A stretch of DNA of 64,000 nucleotides, taken from assembly GCF_014645495.1 (NCBI RefSeq), contig NZ_BMLV01000007.1, positions 57,707 through 121,706 on the forward strand, in the 5' to 3' direction. The position numbers and the translations under genes are program-made. This DNA is from Cloacibacterium rupense (lineage in GTDB: Bacteria; Bacteroidota; Bacteroidia; Flavobacteriales; Weeksellaceae). The notes beneath the pieces were generated by a model. That model was not told where the DNA came from, did not search any database, and was given only the letters and a program-made list of their open reading frames with translations. Shown here piece after piece: positions 1 through 9,043 of the stretch; within the stretch, counting starts at the first letter, position 1; each line of letters begins with the position of its first letter.

Positions 1-1
1 T

Positions 2-367
2 AGAAATGATATATCCGATAAAAGCATCGCTGAAGTAGATGTGATTACGGGTGCTTTTTTATTGATTAAAAGAAATTTATTTCTAGAAATTGGCGGTTTA
101 GACGAAACTTATTTTATGTACGGAGAAGACATAGACCTTTGCTATACATTGCTTAAAAGAGATTACAAAAATTGGTATTATGGCAAACATTCTGTACTTC
201 ATATCAAAGGAGAGAGTACCATAAAAGACAAGAAATACCTAAAAAATTTCTACGGAGCAATGCTAATATTTATAGAAAAATATTATAAAAAACAGTCACC
301 AATTCAATACCAGGTTTTAAAAATAGGATTAAAGGTTAGGCATTTTATGGCAAGAATTCAACTCTAA
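2..367 (+). CDS. Glycosyltransferase family 2, C-terminal part (cut by window edge)
   Basis: The frame is open from the first bases, so the gene starts outside the window; only about 121 C-terminal residues are present. The visible part has the GT2 pattern VDVITGAFLLIKR followed by GEDIDLCYTLLKRDY, with the acidic ED motif that often carries the catalytic base, and then HIKGEST. This layout is typical of GT-A enzymes that add sugars to lipopolysaccharide, capsule or other glycans from nucleotide-sugar donors at the inner face of the membrane. The acceptor and sugar cannot be read from the sequence. A hairpin follows directly and separates it from the convergent secG. Confidence 0.8.
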   Translation, partial: RNDISDKSIAEVDVITGAFLLIKRNLFLEIGGLDETYFMYGEDIDLCYTLLKRDYKNWYYGKHSVLHIKGESTIKDKKYLKNFYGAMLIFIEKYYKKQSPIQYQVLKIGLKVRHFMARIQL

Positions 368-371
368 TAAA

Positions 372-405
372 AAAGCGGTCTAGAAATTTTCTAAACCGCT
401 ATTTT
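372..405. terminator. Bidirectional terminator between GT2 and secG
   Basis: An inverted repeat AGCGGTCTAGAAA / TTTCTAAACCGCT (374-386 and 388-400, one G-U type mismatch) is flanked by A-rich sequence on the left and T-rich sequence on the right. It can end transcription of both convergent genes. Confidence 0.75.
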
Positions 406-421
406 ATACTTTGATATCTTA

Positions 422-754
422 TTACTTAGAAGTAGGAAGATTGGTTGCTTTCTGAGCTGGCGCTTGTGGCGCTGAAGTTGCCTTTTCTTTCTTCACTGGA
501 GCGCTATCATAATTAGCAGCAGGTTTTGCTGTAAGAATTACACTCAAGAAAATTAAAACAATAATAATACTTGCTAAAACCCAAGTTGCTTTTTCCATAA
601 AATCATTGGTTCTCTGTACACCAAACTGAGCTGTAGAGCCACCAAATGTAGAAGAAAGACCTCCACCTTTTGGGTTCTGTGCCATAATGATGATGATTAA
701 TAAAACCGATGCTATGATGATTAACACCATGAAAAGATTAAATATAGTGCCCAT
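422..754 (-). CDS. secG: Preprotein translocase subunit SecG
   Basis: This is the small accessory subunit of the SecYEG channel that exports unfolded proteins across the inner membrane. The 110-residue protein has two hydrophobic membrane segments (about residues 3-25 and 55-75). Between them is the family signature: AQNPKGGGLSSTFGG, then a QFGVQRTNDFMEKATW region. The tail is rich in Ala, Pro and Lys, as is usual in Flavobacteriia. It is a single gene with its own TAnnTTTG promoter element at 777-784 and converges on the upstream glycosyltransferase. Confidence 0.93.
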   Translation of the reverse strand: MGTIFNLFMVLIIIASVLLIIIIMAQNPKGGGLSSTFGGSTAQFGVQRTNDFMEKATWVLASIIIVLIFLSVILTAKPAANYDSAPVKKEKATSAPQAPAQKATNLPTSK

Positions 755-776
755 TTTCCTTTTAAATTTTGAGTGG

Positions 777-784
777 CAAATATA
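777..784 (-). promoter_or_regulatory. -7 promoter element of secG
   Basis: On the minus strand this reads TATATTTG, a perfect match to the Bacteroidota -7 consensus TAnnTTTG, 22 bp before the secG start codon. No clear -33 TTG was seen. Confidence 0.6.
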
Positions 785-831
785 AGTAATTTAAATGAAT
801 TATAAAATTTATTTTCAATAAGTTGGAAAGA

Positions 832-860
832 ATAAAAAAAGCGACAAATAAATGTCGCTT
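832..860 (-). terminator. Terminator of the M16 peptidase operon
   Basis: The stem AGCGACA / TGTCGCT (840-846 and 853-859) with a 6-nt loop is followed on the minus strand by a run of seven T. It lies 25 bp past the stop codon of the downstream M16 gene. Confidence 0.8.
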
Positions 861-884
861 TCTTTGAGATATATCTATAGAATT

Positions 885-2927
885 TTATTTAAAATCCTCT
901 TCTTTAGCTTGATTCACATTATATGAATTTACTTTCATTTCTAATTCTTGCCCCATCATAGTTTGTTTCATGACATAAGGCAATTTCACACCGTTTACAT
1001 CCTTATAATCAGAATAGAAGGTAGGGATTTCCATTTCCTGAGTTCCCATTTTTTGCTTCTGAATTTCGCCCACTTTCAAACCTGTTTTCATACTGTAATA
1101 ATAAGTAGCATCATTACTTTTAATCACATAAACATCTTCTCCGTTTACTTTCTCAGAACCTACTAATTTGTAATCTGTCGATTTAGCAAAATTTAATTCA
1201 GGGAAAATTTCTGTGTTTTTGGCGAATTTCGAAGCCATATCTGCCGGCAAATCCATTTTTTGTCCTTGCGCCACCATATATCCTTTAGTTCCGTCAAAAA
1301 CTATTTTTTGCATGCTATTCCCCATCATACTTACATCTACAAAAATCTTTCCTCCTTTGGCTTGTACATTTTTGAAATTCAACTCCATCCCTTGAATTTT
1401 TGCATTGGCATCATAAGACAAAGAATTGAATTTTGCTACATTATCTTTACCTCCAATAGCAGCTATATACTTATCTACCACTGTATTGATGTTTACATTA
1501 GCATCTACTTGTTTTACCGCTGGTTTTTCTACTGGATTAGCGTATTTATCAAAATATTTTACTGGATAACCTAACTTTTCTAGTCCTTCTGAAATATCAG
1601 ATGCTTTACCAGCTACAAAAATTCTACTTTGTTTCGGGAAAATAGTCGCAGAAACTGCTTTTGCTACATCTGCTTCTGTCACTTTATCAATCGATTTAAG
1701 ATAATTGTTATAAAAATCTGCTGGAAGACTATTTACTTTTTGGTTAAGAGAGAATCTTGCGATATTCTCCGGTCTTTCAAGAGCCATAATAAATTCACCT
1801 TTCATTTTTGCTTTTGCATTGGCTAGTTCTTCAGGTTTTACTTTAGAAATCCCATTAATCTCTGTCATAAACTCTTTTACTGACTTATCGGTAACTTCAT
1901 TTCTTACACTAGCGTCAGCTGAGAATTCTGAAGAGTACTTAGTAGCATTCATATCAGAATATGCACCATAAGTAAAACCATTTTTTTCTCTAAGATTCAT
2001 AAATAATCTCGCTTCAGCACCTCCTCCAAGAATGAAATTGGCAATCATGGCTGGAAAATAATTAGCATCTGTCATTTTTAAGCTGTTCACATTTCCCACG
2101 TTTACAATAGATTGTACTGCTGTAGGAACATCTACTACATTAATTTCTGTATTTGCTACATTAGACACTGGCTCTAGTGAAGCATATTTGGTGTTTGATT
2201 TTTTCCAACTAGAAAACGCCTTTGTTATGAGTGATTTAACATCATTAAATTTCACATCACCTACAATTACAAGGTAAGCGTTATCAGGAGCATAGTGTTT
2301 TTTGTAAGCATTTTCTACATCTTCTAATGATATTTTTTTAATGCTTTCCTCGGTTTCAAACTCACCTCTTGCTGTATTTTTACCATAAATTAAGGAATTG
2401 TTTACTCTAGCAGCAATTGATTTAGCATTTTTCTCATCCGCTTTCATACTCTCTAGAGTTCTTTCTTTATCATCTTGAAGTTCTTTGGCATTGAAGTTAG
2501 GATTGATAATAGCATCTGCCATTAAGTTTAAAACTTGTGGAAAATACTTAGAAAGTGAGTTGGCAAAAGCTCCTTTTTCAGAAAAATTTAAGCTAGCGCC
2601 TAAAAAATCTATTTTTTTATTAAAATCATCCTTAGAAATAGTTTTAGTTCCTTTTCCTAGTTGATCTGCCATTATAGAGTTTACTCCAGCTATTGCTCCC
2701 TCGTAAATTGGCGGTCTATCAATAGACAATGTAGCGCTTACTCTTGGCAATTTATTATTTTCTACTACTAAAACTTGCAATCCGTTTGGAAGTGTAAAAG
2801 TCTTAGGTTTTGCAATGTTAATGGTAGGCGTAGGACCAGGTTTTGGCATTGCATTAAGGTCTAGTTTTTGAGCTGACAACATTCCTGAAATCAAAAATGC
2901 TGCAGCGATATATGATAATTTTTTCAT
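885..2927 (-). CDS. M16 family peptidase-like protein, non-catalytic type, with C-terminal extension
   Basis: The 680-residue protein has an N-terminal signal peptide (residues 1-19, ending FLISGMLSAQ) and two M16-type domains over about residues 40-460. The position of the zinc motif HxxEH is taken by a sequence without it (GAIAGVNSIMADQLGKGT), so it is probably the inactive partner of a heterodimer. Residues about 480-680 form an extra beta-rich domain resembling the LolA/outer-membrane-lipoprotein-sorting fold (IAAIGGKDNVAKF, then VNGEDVYVIKS). The catalytic partner is encoded 49 bp upstream in the same operon. The pair probably degrades peptides in the periplasm; the substrate is unknown. 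Confidence 0.85.
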   Translation of the reverse strand: MKKLSYIAAAFLISGMLSAQKLDLNAMPKPGPTPTINIAKPKTFTLPNGLQVLVVENNKLPRVSATLSIDRPPIYEGAIAGVNSIMADQLGKGTKTISKDDFNKKIDFLGASLNFSEKGAFANSLSKYFPQVLNLMADAIINPNFNAKELQDDKERTLESMKADEKNAKSIAARVNNSLIYGKNTARGEFETEESIKKISLEDVENAYKKHYAPDNAYLVIVGDVKFNDVKSLITKAFSSWKKSNTKYASLEPVSNVANTEINVVDVPTAVQSIVNVGNVNSLKMTDANYFPAMIANFILGGGAEARLFMNLREKNGFTYGAYSDMNATKYSSEFSADASVRNEVTDKSVKEFMTEINGISKVKPEELANAKAKMKGEFIMALERPENIARFSLNQKVNSLPADFYNNYLKSIDKVTEADVAKAVSATIFPKQSRIFVAGKASDISEGLEKLGYPVKYFDKYANPVEKPAVKQVDANVNINTVVDKYIAAIGGKDNVAKFNSLSYDANAKIQGMELNFKNVQAKGGKIFVDVSMMGNSMQKIVFDGTKGYMVAQGQKMDLPADMASKFAKNTEIFPELNFAKSTDYKLVGSEKVNGEDVYVIKSNDATYYYSMKTGLKVGEIQKQKMGTQEMEIPTFYSDYKDVNGVKLPYVMKQTMMGQELEMKVNSYNVNQAKEEDFK

Positions 2928-2976
2928 TGTTTAATTTTTAAATTTTAATAAACATTATCTTAATCCTGATTTCTGC

Positions 2977-4290
2977 TTATTTTTTTTCAGGAACGTAATT
3001 GATGATGACTCTTTGGTTGGTGTTCAAATATTTTTGAGCGGCTTTTCTTAAATCTTCTCTAGTGATAGATCTATAAATTTCTATTTCTTTGTTGATAAGA
3101 TTAGTATCCCCCATCAATACATTATAAGTGGCTAGCGAAGCAGCAATTCCTTGTATGCTAGAATTAGAGTTAACAAACTGATTTTCAAATTGATTTTGAA
3201 GCTTTTGATAATCCTCCTCAGAGATCAATTCTGTTTGAATTTTCTTAACTTCTGCATCTATATCTGCTTTTAAAGTATCTTTAGAAGTTGCTCCCATAGG
3301 AATGGCAAAAAAAGCAAAAATACTTGCGTCTTCCATCCCTAAATTCACAGCTTGTACAGCTAGTGCCTTTTTCTCTTGGTCAATCAATTTTTTATAAAGA
3401 ACAGAAGATTTACCATTACTAAGATAAGAAGAAAGCATCTGTAGAACATATCCGTCTTTTTCTTTATTAGAAGGTGTTCTGTAAGCAAAAAGATAAGCCG
3501 GCATTTGAATATTAGGGTCGGTAACTGTTACTTCTTTTTCTTGAGTTATAGGGTCATCTTTTGGAAATGATTTATCATATTTTACACCTTTAGGTATTCC
3601 TCCATAATAATCCTCAATCCATTTTTTAGTTTGCTCTGGCTTTATGTCACCTGCTACTACTAATGTTGCATTATTTGGAACATAATATTTTTTATAAAAC
3701 TCTAAAAACTCATCTAGTTTGGCAGCATTCAAATCCTCCATAGAGCCAATGGTAGGCCAATGATAAGGATGCTTTGTAAATACATTATTAAGAATAGCGG
3801 GCAATAGATTTCCGTAAGGTTGGTTATCCATTCTCATTCTTTTTTCTTCCTTCACCACTTCTCTTTGGGTATCTACCCCAATCTGATTAATAACAGCATG
3901 GCGCATTCTTTCTGCTTCCATCCAAAGACCAAGTTGCTCATTATTAGAAGGGAAAGTCTCATAATAATAAGTTCTGTCACTAGTAGTGTTGGCATTATTT
4001 TGTCCTCCATTAGAAGATACAATCTTGAACCACTCACCTCTTTTAATATTAGGAGTTCCTTCAAAAAGTAAATGTTCAAAAAAGTGGGCAAATCCACTTC
4101 TTCCTTTTACTTCATCTTTAGAACCTACATGATACATTACACCGGTAGTTACTACTGGCGCTGTATTGTCTTGATGGAGAATTACATGAAGACCATTCGG
4201 AAGGTCATACTCCTCGAATTTTATTTGCTGAGCGTTCATAGCAACTCCTAAAAATACTGCTACAGCAAATGATACTAAACTTTTTTTCAT
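2977..4290 (-). CDS. M16 family zinc metallopeptidase, catalytic subunit
   Basis: The 437-residue protein has a signal peptide ending at about residue 20 (GVAMNAQ). The inverted zinc motif HFFEH is at residues 69-73, with the downstream EVVKEEKRMR helix that supplies the third ligand, so it is predicted to be active. It corresponds to one pitrilysin-like half enzyme with the peptidase domain and the C-terminal R/Y domain (LATYNVLMGD region). Its inactive paralogue follows 49 bp downstream, which fits a heterodimer like those of mitochondrial processing peptidase and many bacterial M16B pairs. Location is inferred as periplasmic. Confidence 0.9.
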   Translation of the reverse strand: MKKSLVSFAVAVFLGVAMNAQQIKFEEYDLPNGLHVILHQDNTAPVVTTGVMYHVGSKDEVKGRSGFAHFFEHLLFEGTPNIKRGEWFKIVSSNGGQNNANTTSDRTYYYETFPSNNEQLGLWMEAERMRHAVINQIGVDTQREVVKEEKRMRMDNQPYGNLLPAILNNVFTKHPYHWPTIGSMEDLNAAKLDEFLEFYKKYYVPNNATLVVAGDIKPEQTKKWIEDYYGGIPKGVKYDKSFPKDDPITQEKEVTVTDPNIQMPAYLFAYRTPSNKEKDGYVLQMLSSYLSNGKSSVLYKKLIDQEKKALAVQAVNLGMEDASIFAFFAIPMGATSKDTLKADIDAEVKKIQTELISEEDYQKLQNQFENQFVNSNSSIQGIAASLATYNVLMGDTNLINKEIEIYRSITREDLRKAAQKYLNTNQRVIINYVPEKK

Positions 4291-4403
4291 TGATAATGAT
4301 ATTTTTTCTAAAATTAGTAATAATAAGTGAAATAACGTTACAACAATTCTTCAATATTTGATTCTATTTTTAAAATCAAGCCTAGAAATTCATGGTTTTT
4401 ATT

Positions 4404-4411
4404 TATTTTTG
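4404..4411 (+). promoter_or_regulatory. -7 promoter element of uvrD
   Basis: TATTTTTG matches TAnnTTTG, 23 bp upstream of the helicase start codon. An AGGAGAA stretch sits directly before the ATG. Confidence 0.5.
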
Positions 4412-4434
4412 AGGCTTAAATTTTATTAGGAGAA

Positions 4435-6756
4435 ATGGATTATTTGAATGGATTAAACGAACCTCAGTACGAAGCAGTTACCACTTTACAAGGGCCTTTA
4501 ATGGTTTTGGCAGGAGCTGGCTCTGGTAAAACGAGAGTTCTTACGATGAGAATTGCACACCTTATTACCAATGGTGTAGATCCGTTTCAGATTTTGGCGC
4601 TTACTTTTACCAATAAAGCAGCCAAAGAAATGAAAGAACGTATCGCAAAAGTAGTAGGAAACAGCAATGCCAGAAGCCTTTGGATGGGAACTTTTCACTC
4701 TGTTTTTGCCAGAATTCTAAGAAGCGAAGCACATTATTTGGGCTACCCTTCTAATTTCACCATTTATGATACCCAAGATTCTTTGAATGTTCTGAAGAAA
4801 GTTTTAAAAGAATTAAACATAGATTCAGATTTATACAAACCAAAGAAAGTTCAATCTAGAATTTCGGCGTATAAAAATAACCTGATTACGGTAAATGCTT
4901 ATTACAATAATCCTGAAGTAATGGAAGCTGATGAACGTGCCAACATGAAACATATGGGGCAAATTTATCAGAAATATGTAGAACAATGCTTCAAAAATGG
5001 TGCAATGGATTTTGATGATTTATTGCTAAGAACCAATGAGTTATTAACCAGATTCCCTGAAGTTTTAGCAAAATACCAAGATAGATTTCGATATATTTTG
5101 GTTGATGAGTACCAAGATACCAATCATTCTCAATACTTGATTGTGAAGGCGCTTTCTTCTAAGTTTGAGAATATTTGTGTGGTAGGTGATGATGCACAAT
5201 CGATTTACTCTTTCCGAGGTGCCAATATTTACAATATTTTGAATTTTAAAAAAGATTATCCTGATGCCAAAACAGTCTCACTAGAACAAAATTACCGTTC
5301 TACACAGAATATCGTAAATGCGGCCAATGTGGTAATTGCCAAGAATAAAGCACAATTCCCGAAAAACGTTTTTAGTGATAATGAAATTGGTGATAAAATA
5401 AAAGTTTACCGTTCACTTTCAGATGCAGATGAAGCCAATTTTGTGGCGAATAATATTTGGGAACAACACAATACTCATCAAAGAAAATTTACAGATTTTG
5501 CCATTTTATACAGAACCAATTCACAAACCAGAGCTTTCGAAGATGCGCTGAGACGTAAAAACATTCCGTACAGAGTTTATGGAGGTTTAAGTTTTTACCA
5601 AAGAAAAGAAATCAAAGATTTGGTGGCCTATCTCAGAATTTTGGTCAATGAAAATGACAATGAAGCTTTGATGAGAATCATCAATTATCCGGCTCGTTCC
5701 ATCGGCGAAACTACTCAAAATAAATTGATAGTTTTTGCAGATTCTCAGAACGTGAGAGTAGTAGATGTTTTGAATAATCTAGGGCAATACGCGCCTCAAT
5801 TGGGTTTAAATAATGGGGTAATTGCTAAATTGGCAGATTTTTGGAGCATGATTAAAGCCTTCCAAGTGATGCTAAAAACCGAAAATGCCTACACCGTAGC
5901 GATGGAAGTTGCCCAAAGAAGTGGATTAATTAAATTTCTAAAAGACGACCAAACACCAGAAGGAATTTCTAGGGTAGAAAACGTGCAAGAACTCATGAAT
6001 TCTATGCAAGGTTTCATAGACGAGCAAAAACAATTAGAAGACGGTGACCCAAGTTTATCAAGTTTTTTAGAAAATATCGCCCTTTCTACAGACCAAGACA
6101 AAAAATCTGAAAACGAAGACCAAGTTTCTCTAATGACGATTCACTTGTCTAAAGGTTTAGAGTTTCCTGTGGTGCATTTGGTAGGTTTAGAAGAAAATCT
6201 TTTCCCAAGTTTTATGAGTTCTTCCACACGTGAAGAGCTAGAAGAAGAGCGAAGATTATTCTATGTAGCATTAACAAGAGCAGAAAAACAAGTGTTTTTC
6301 TCTTACGCCATTTCTAGATTTCAATGGGGAAAAATTACCGATGCAGAACCTTCTAGATTCTTGAGCGAAATAGATGCAGAATATTTAGAATTTGTAAATC
6401 CTGCAGTTACAGAGAAAAAAGTGTTTAATCGTTCTGGCTTAACTTCGGATATTTTTGGAGATTTTTCTGAACCGAAATTTGTAAAAAAAGAACCAAAGAA
6501 AACGTTCAATGCTCCAGAATCTACCATTCAGCCAAAGAATTTAAAACCGGTAGCTTCTGCCAGAATCATTAATCCGAGCGGAGGTTCTTCTCAGGATATT
6601 GAAGTAGGAGACAGAGTTCGCCATGATAGATTTGGCGTAGGCGAAGTGATTTTCTTAGACGGAACTGACCCAGAAAATATTAAAGCAAAAGTGAAATTTG
6701 CCACAGAAGGAGAAAAAAATCTAATCCTGAAATTTGCAAAACTGACGAAAATATAA
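4435..6756 (+). CDS. uvrD: ATP-dependent 3'-5' DNA helicase, UvrD/PcrA family
   Basis: This superfamily 1A helicase unwinds DNA in nucleotide excision and mismatch repair and clears replication obstacles. All helicase motifs are visible: Walker A GAGSGKT (residues 27-33), Walker B VDEYQDT (about 223-229), GDDAQSIYSFRGA, EQNYRST, TIHLSKGLEFPVV, and motif VI FYVALTRAE (about 609-617). The C-terminal 60 residues include a Tudor-like module (GDRVRHDRFGVGEVIF) as in PcrA. The length of 773 residues is normal. It is monocistronic, followed by a hairpin terminator. PcrA and UvrD names are interchangeable here. Confidence 0.93.
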   Translation: MDYLNGLNEPQYEAVTTLQGPLMVLAGAGSGKTRVLTMRIAHLITNGVDPFQILALTFTNKAAKEMKERIAKVVGNSNARSLWMGTFHSVFARILRSEAHYLGYPSNFTIYDTQDSLNVLKKVLKELNIDSDLYKPKKVQSRISAYKNNLITVNAYYNNPEVMEADERANMKHMGQIYQKYVEQCFKNGAMDFDDLLLRTNELLTRFPEVLAKYQDRFRYILVDEYQDTNHSQYLIVKALSSKFENICVVGDDAQSIYSFRGANIYNILNFKKDYPDAKTVSLEQNYRSTQNIVNAANVVIAKNKAQFPKNVFSDNEIGDKIKVYRSLSDADEANFVANNIWEQHNTHQRKFTDFAILYRTNSQTRAFEDALRRKNIPYRVYGGLSFYQRKEIKDLVAYLRILVNENDNEALMRIINYPARSIGETTQNKLIVFADSQNVRVVDVLNNLGQYAPQLGLNNGVIAKLADFWSMIKAFQVMLKTENAYTVAMEVAQRSGLIKFLKDDQTPEGISRVENVQELMNSMQGFIDEQKQLEDGDPSLSSFLENIALSTDQDKKSENEDQVSLMTIHLSKGLEFPVVHLVGLEENLFPSFMSSSTREELEEERRLFYVALTRAEKQVFFSYAISRFQWGKITDAEPSRFLSEIDAEYLEFVNPAVTEKKVFNRSGLTSDIFGDFSEPKFVKKEPKKTFNAPESTIQPKNLKPVASARIINPSGGSSQDIEVGDRVRHDRFGVGEVIFLDGTDPENIKAKVKFATEGEKNLILKFAKLTKI

Positions 6757-6762
6757 ACTGAA

Positions 6763-6788
6763 AACGTGTGTAAAAGCACGTTTTTTTA
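6763..6788 (+). terminator. Terminator of uvrD
   Basis: The stem AACGTG / CACGTT (6763-6768 and 6777-6782) is followed by a T run. Confidence 0.7.
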
Positions 6789-6804
6789 ATATATCTTATT
6801 TACT

Positions 6805-7629
6805 ATGAAAAAGTTTTTTGCCTTTTTAATTTTATTGTTTATTTCGATGCAAATTTTTGCACAAAATAAAGATTATCAAACAATTGCGAATATTCATTAT
6901 TATGATGAAACTACCAATAAATCTGACATTTACATTAATGAACGTTGTGTTTTAGATATTTATATTCCAAAAAATGTGAAGAATTTTTCTACAGTGATTT
7001 GGTTTCACGGTGGTGGATTAACTGGCGGAAACAAAGAAATTCCGAAATATTTGCAAGAAAAAGGAATTGCAGTAATTGGTGTTAATTACAGACTTTCTCC
7101 CAAAGTAAATGCTGCCAAAGCGATAGACGATGCAGCAGCAGCTACAGCTTGGGTTTTCAAAAATATTAAGAATTATGGAGGTAACGAAAATTTAATTTTT
7201 ATTTCAGGACATTCAGCTGGCGGTTATTTGGCAAGTATGGTGGCTCTCAACAAAGATTATTTGGCTAAATATAATATAGATGCTAATCAGCTGGCTGCGA
7301 TTATTCCTTTTAGTGGACACGCTATTACGCATTTTACCATCAGGAAAGAAAGAGGTTTCCCAGATTATAAACCTCAGATAGATGAATTTGCACCTATTTA
7401 TTTCGTGAGAGCAGATGCGCCACCAATGTTATTAATTACAGGTGATAGAGAATTAGAACTTCTCGGCAGATACGAAGAAAATGCCTACATGCTCAGAATG
7501 ATGAAATTGGCAGGTCATAAACAAACTACTTTATATGAATTACAAGGTTACGACCACGGAGGAATGGCTGAACCTGCTTTTCCTTTGCTTTTAAAAGAAA
7601 TAAAAAGAATTGAAAAGCAAAAAAAATAA
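6805..7629 (+). CDS. Secreted alpha/beta hydrolase (esterase/lipase-like)
   Basis: The 274-residue protein carries a signal peptide (residues 1-19, ending ISMQIFAQ). It has the hormone-sensitive-lipase type oxyanion motif WFHGGGLTGG near residue 66, a nucleophile elbow SGHSAGGY with the catalytic Ser near residue 137, a TGDRE segment that can supply the acid, and a C-terminal YDHGGM segment with the likely catalytic His. The family cleaves carboxyl esters, including acetyl or feruloyl groups on polysaccharides; the real substrate is unknown. It sits alone between uvrD and a DUF6263-like gene. Confidence 0.82.
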   Translation: MKKFFAFLILLFISMQIFAQNKDYQTIANIHYYDETTNKSDIYINERCVLDIYIPKNVKNFSTVIWFHGGGLTGGNKEIPKYLQEKGIAVIGVNYRLSPKVNAAKAIDDAAAATAWVFKNIKNYGGNENLIFISGHSAGGYLASMVALNKDYLAKYNIDANQLAAIIPFSGHAITHFTIRKERGFPDYKPQIDEFAPIYFVRADAPPMLLITGDRELELLGRYEENAYMLRMMKLAGHKQTTLYELQGYDHGGMAEPAFPLLLKEIKRIEKQKK

Positions 7630-7688
7630 AAAATAATTAATCTGAAATTACCATAAAATTTCATATTTTTACAAAAAACAACTTAAAA

Positions 7689-8594
7689 ATGAAAAAACTA
7701 TCAACTTTTACAGTGCTTTTCTTGGCCATTGTAACTTTTTCACAGACTTACAATATTTCATTGAATCTTAAAAAGGGAGAAACATACCACACACTTAATG
7801 ACATAAAAATGAATATGTTACAAAAAGTTATGGGACAAGAAATACCTATGAAAATGAATATGATGCTTGGCCTTTCTTTTAATGTTTTAGATTCACAAAA
7901 AGACGTTTGTAATCTTGAGGCTAAATATAGCTATCTGGGAACCAATGTTTCTATGATGGGACAAGATTACATGATGGCTTCTGATGCTGATCTTAGTATT
8001 CCACCAAATAAATTAATGGCTGCTATGGTAAACGTGCCTTTTACTATGAAAGTGAAATCTAATGGAGATGTACTAGAAGTTGTGGGCTATGAAAAAGTTC
8101 TAGAAGCGATGAAAAATGCTTTGCCTGATTCTCCTTCTGCTAAAGAATTTGAAAAGTCTTATTCTAAAGAACAAATTTCTCAAAATTTTAAATCGACTTT
8201 CTTTGCTATTCCTCCAAAACCTGTAAAAATAGGTGAAACTTGGAACGCTGTTTTTGTAAGCAAAAATAATGATATTGATATCTCTAACAACATGACTTGT
8301 AAACTAGAAGCAGTAGAAGGAGATGTTTATAAAATCTCTTATGTTGGTGATTTAATTGCCAAGGAAGGAACTTCTATGGAAAGAGAAGGAATGAAAATGA
8401 ATGTAAAAAAAATGGATGGTAAAATGAGCGGAACTTTACAACTAGACAAAAAATCATCTTGGGTGAAAAATAGTGACAATTCAGGAAGTCTAAATATGGA
8501 AATAGATGCTGATATCAACGGAACCAAAATGCCGATGGAAAGCAAAATTGACATGGCTTATAAAACAACCAATGAACCTGCTCCTAAAAAATAA
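7689..8594 (+). CDS. DUF6263-like secreted protein of unknown function
   Basis: The 301-residue protein has a signal peptide (about residues 1-18, ending AIVTFSQ). The mature part is beta-rich and unusually methionine-rich, with repeated MKMNM-type stretches. It looks like the Bacteroidota family DUF6263, starting with the LNLKKGETY segment; this family assignment is from memory. No catalytic motif is visible. It is probably periplasmic or envelope-attached. An imperfect TAnnTTTG-like element lies about 20 bp upstream of the ATG, and a bidirectional terminator follows. Confidence 0.65.
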   Translation: MKKLSTFTVLFLAIVTFSQTYNISLNLKKGETYHTLNDIKMNMLQKVMGQEIPMKMNMMLGLSFNVLDSQKDVCNLEAKYSYLGTNVSMMGQDYMMASDADLSIPPNKLMAAMVNVPFTMKVKSNGDVLEVVGYEKVLEAMKNALPDSPSAKEFEKSYSKEQISQNFKSTFFAIPPKPVKIGETWNAVFVSKNNDIDISNNMTCKLEAVEGDVYKISYVGDLIAKEGTSMEREGMKMNVKKMDGKMSGTLQLDKKSSWVKNSDNSGSLNMEIDADINGTKMPMESKIDMAYKTTNEPAPKK

Positions 8595-8620
8595 TTTCAA
8601 TAAAGTAATTGATAAAAAAT

Positions 8621-8653
8621 GCCCCGAATAATTATTCAGGGCGTTTTTATTTT
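8621..8653. terminator. Bidirectional terminator between DUF6263 gene and ferredoxin
   Basis: The stem GCCCCGAATA / TATTCAGGGC (8621-8630 and 8633-8642, one mismatch) has T-rich sequence to the right and A-rich sequence to the left, serving two convergent genes. Confidence 0.75.
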
Positions 8654-8986
8654 TTATTCATAAGGTGCTAATTCTACTTCCAATCCTTCTAAATCTTCGG
8701 TAATGTGAATTTGGCAACCCAATCTAGAGTTTTCTTTCACATTATACGCTTCTGAAAGCATAGCATCTTCTTCATCAGATTTTTCTGGGAGCGCGGTGTC
8801 ACTTTTTACGTAGCATTGGCAAGAAGCACACATGGCCATACCACCACAAACACCTATAGTTCCTTCTTCTGCTAGCTCGTAGAGTTTTACTACTTCCATC
8901 AGATTAAGAGCCATATCTGTGGGTGCAGCCACTTCGTGAGTTACTCCATTTCTATCTGTAATTTTTATGTTTACGTCTAAAGCCAC
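8654..8986 (-). CDS. 2Fe-2S ferredoxin, adrenodoxin type
   Basis: The 110-residue protein has four cluster cysteines in the order C47-x5-C53-x2-C56 and C91, typical of the vertebrate/adrenodoxin-like plant-fold ferredoxins. These are cytosolic one-electron carriers. The gene lies 57 bp downstream of a ferredoxin-NADP reductase in the same orientation, so reductase and ferredoxin very likely form an NADPH-to-ferredoxin electron chain. The final acceptor is not encoded nearby. Confidence 0.9.
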   Translation of the reverse strand: MALDVNIKITDRNGVTHEVAAPTDMALNLMEVVKLYELAEEGTIGVCGGMAMCASCQCYVKSDTALPEKSDEEDAMLSEAYNVKENSRLGCQIHITEDLEGLEVELAPYE

Positions 8987-9043
8987 AATTTTTAAAATTT
9001 GAGGTTGTTTATTTTTTTTTGATTAAATTCTCTATTCTGAATT

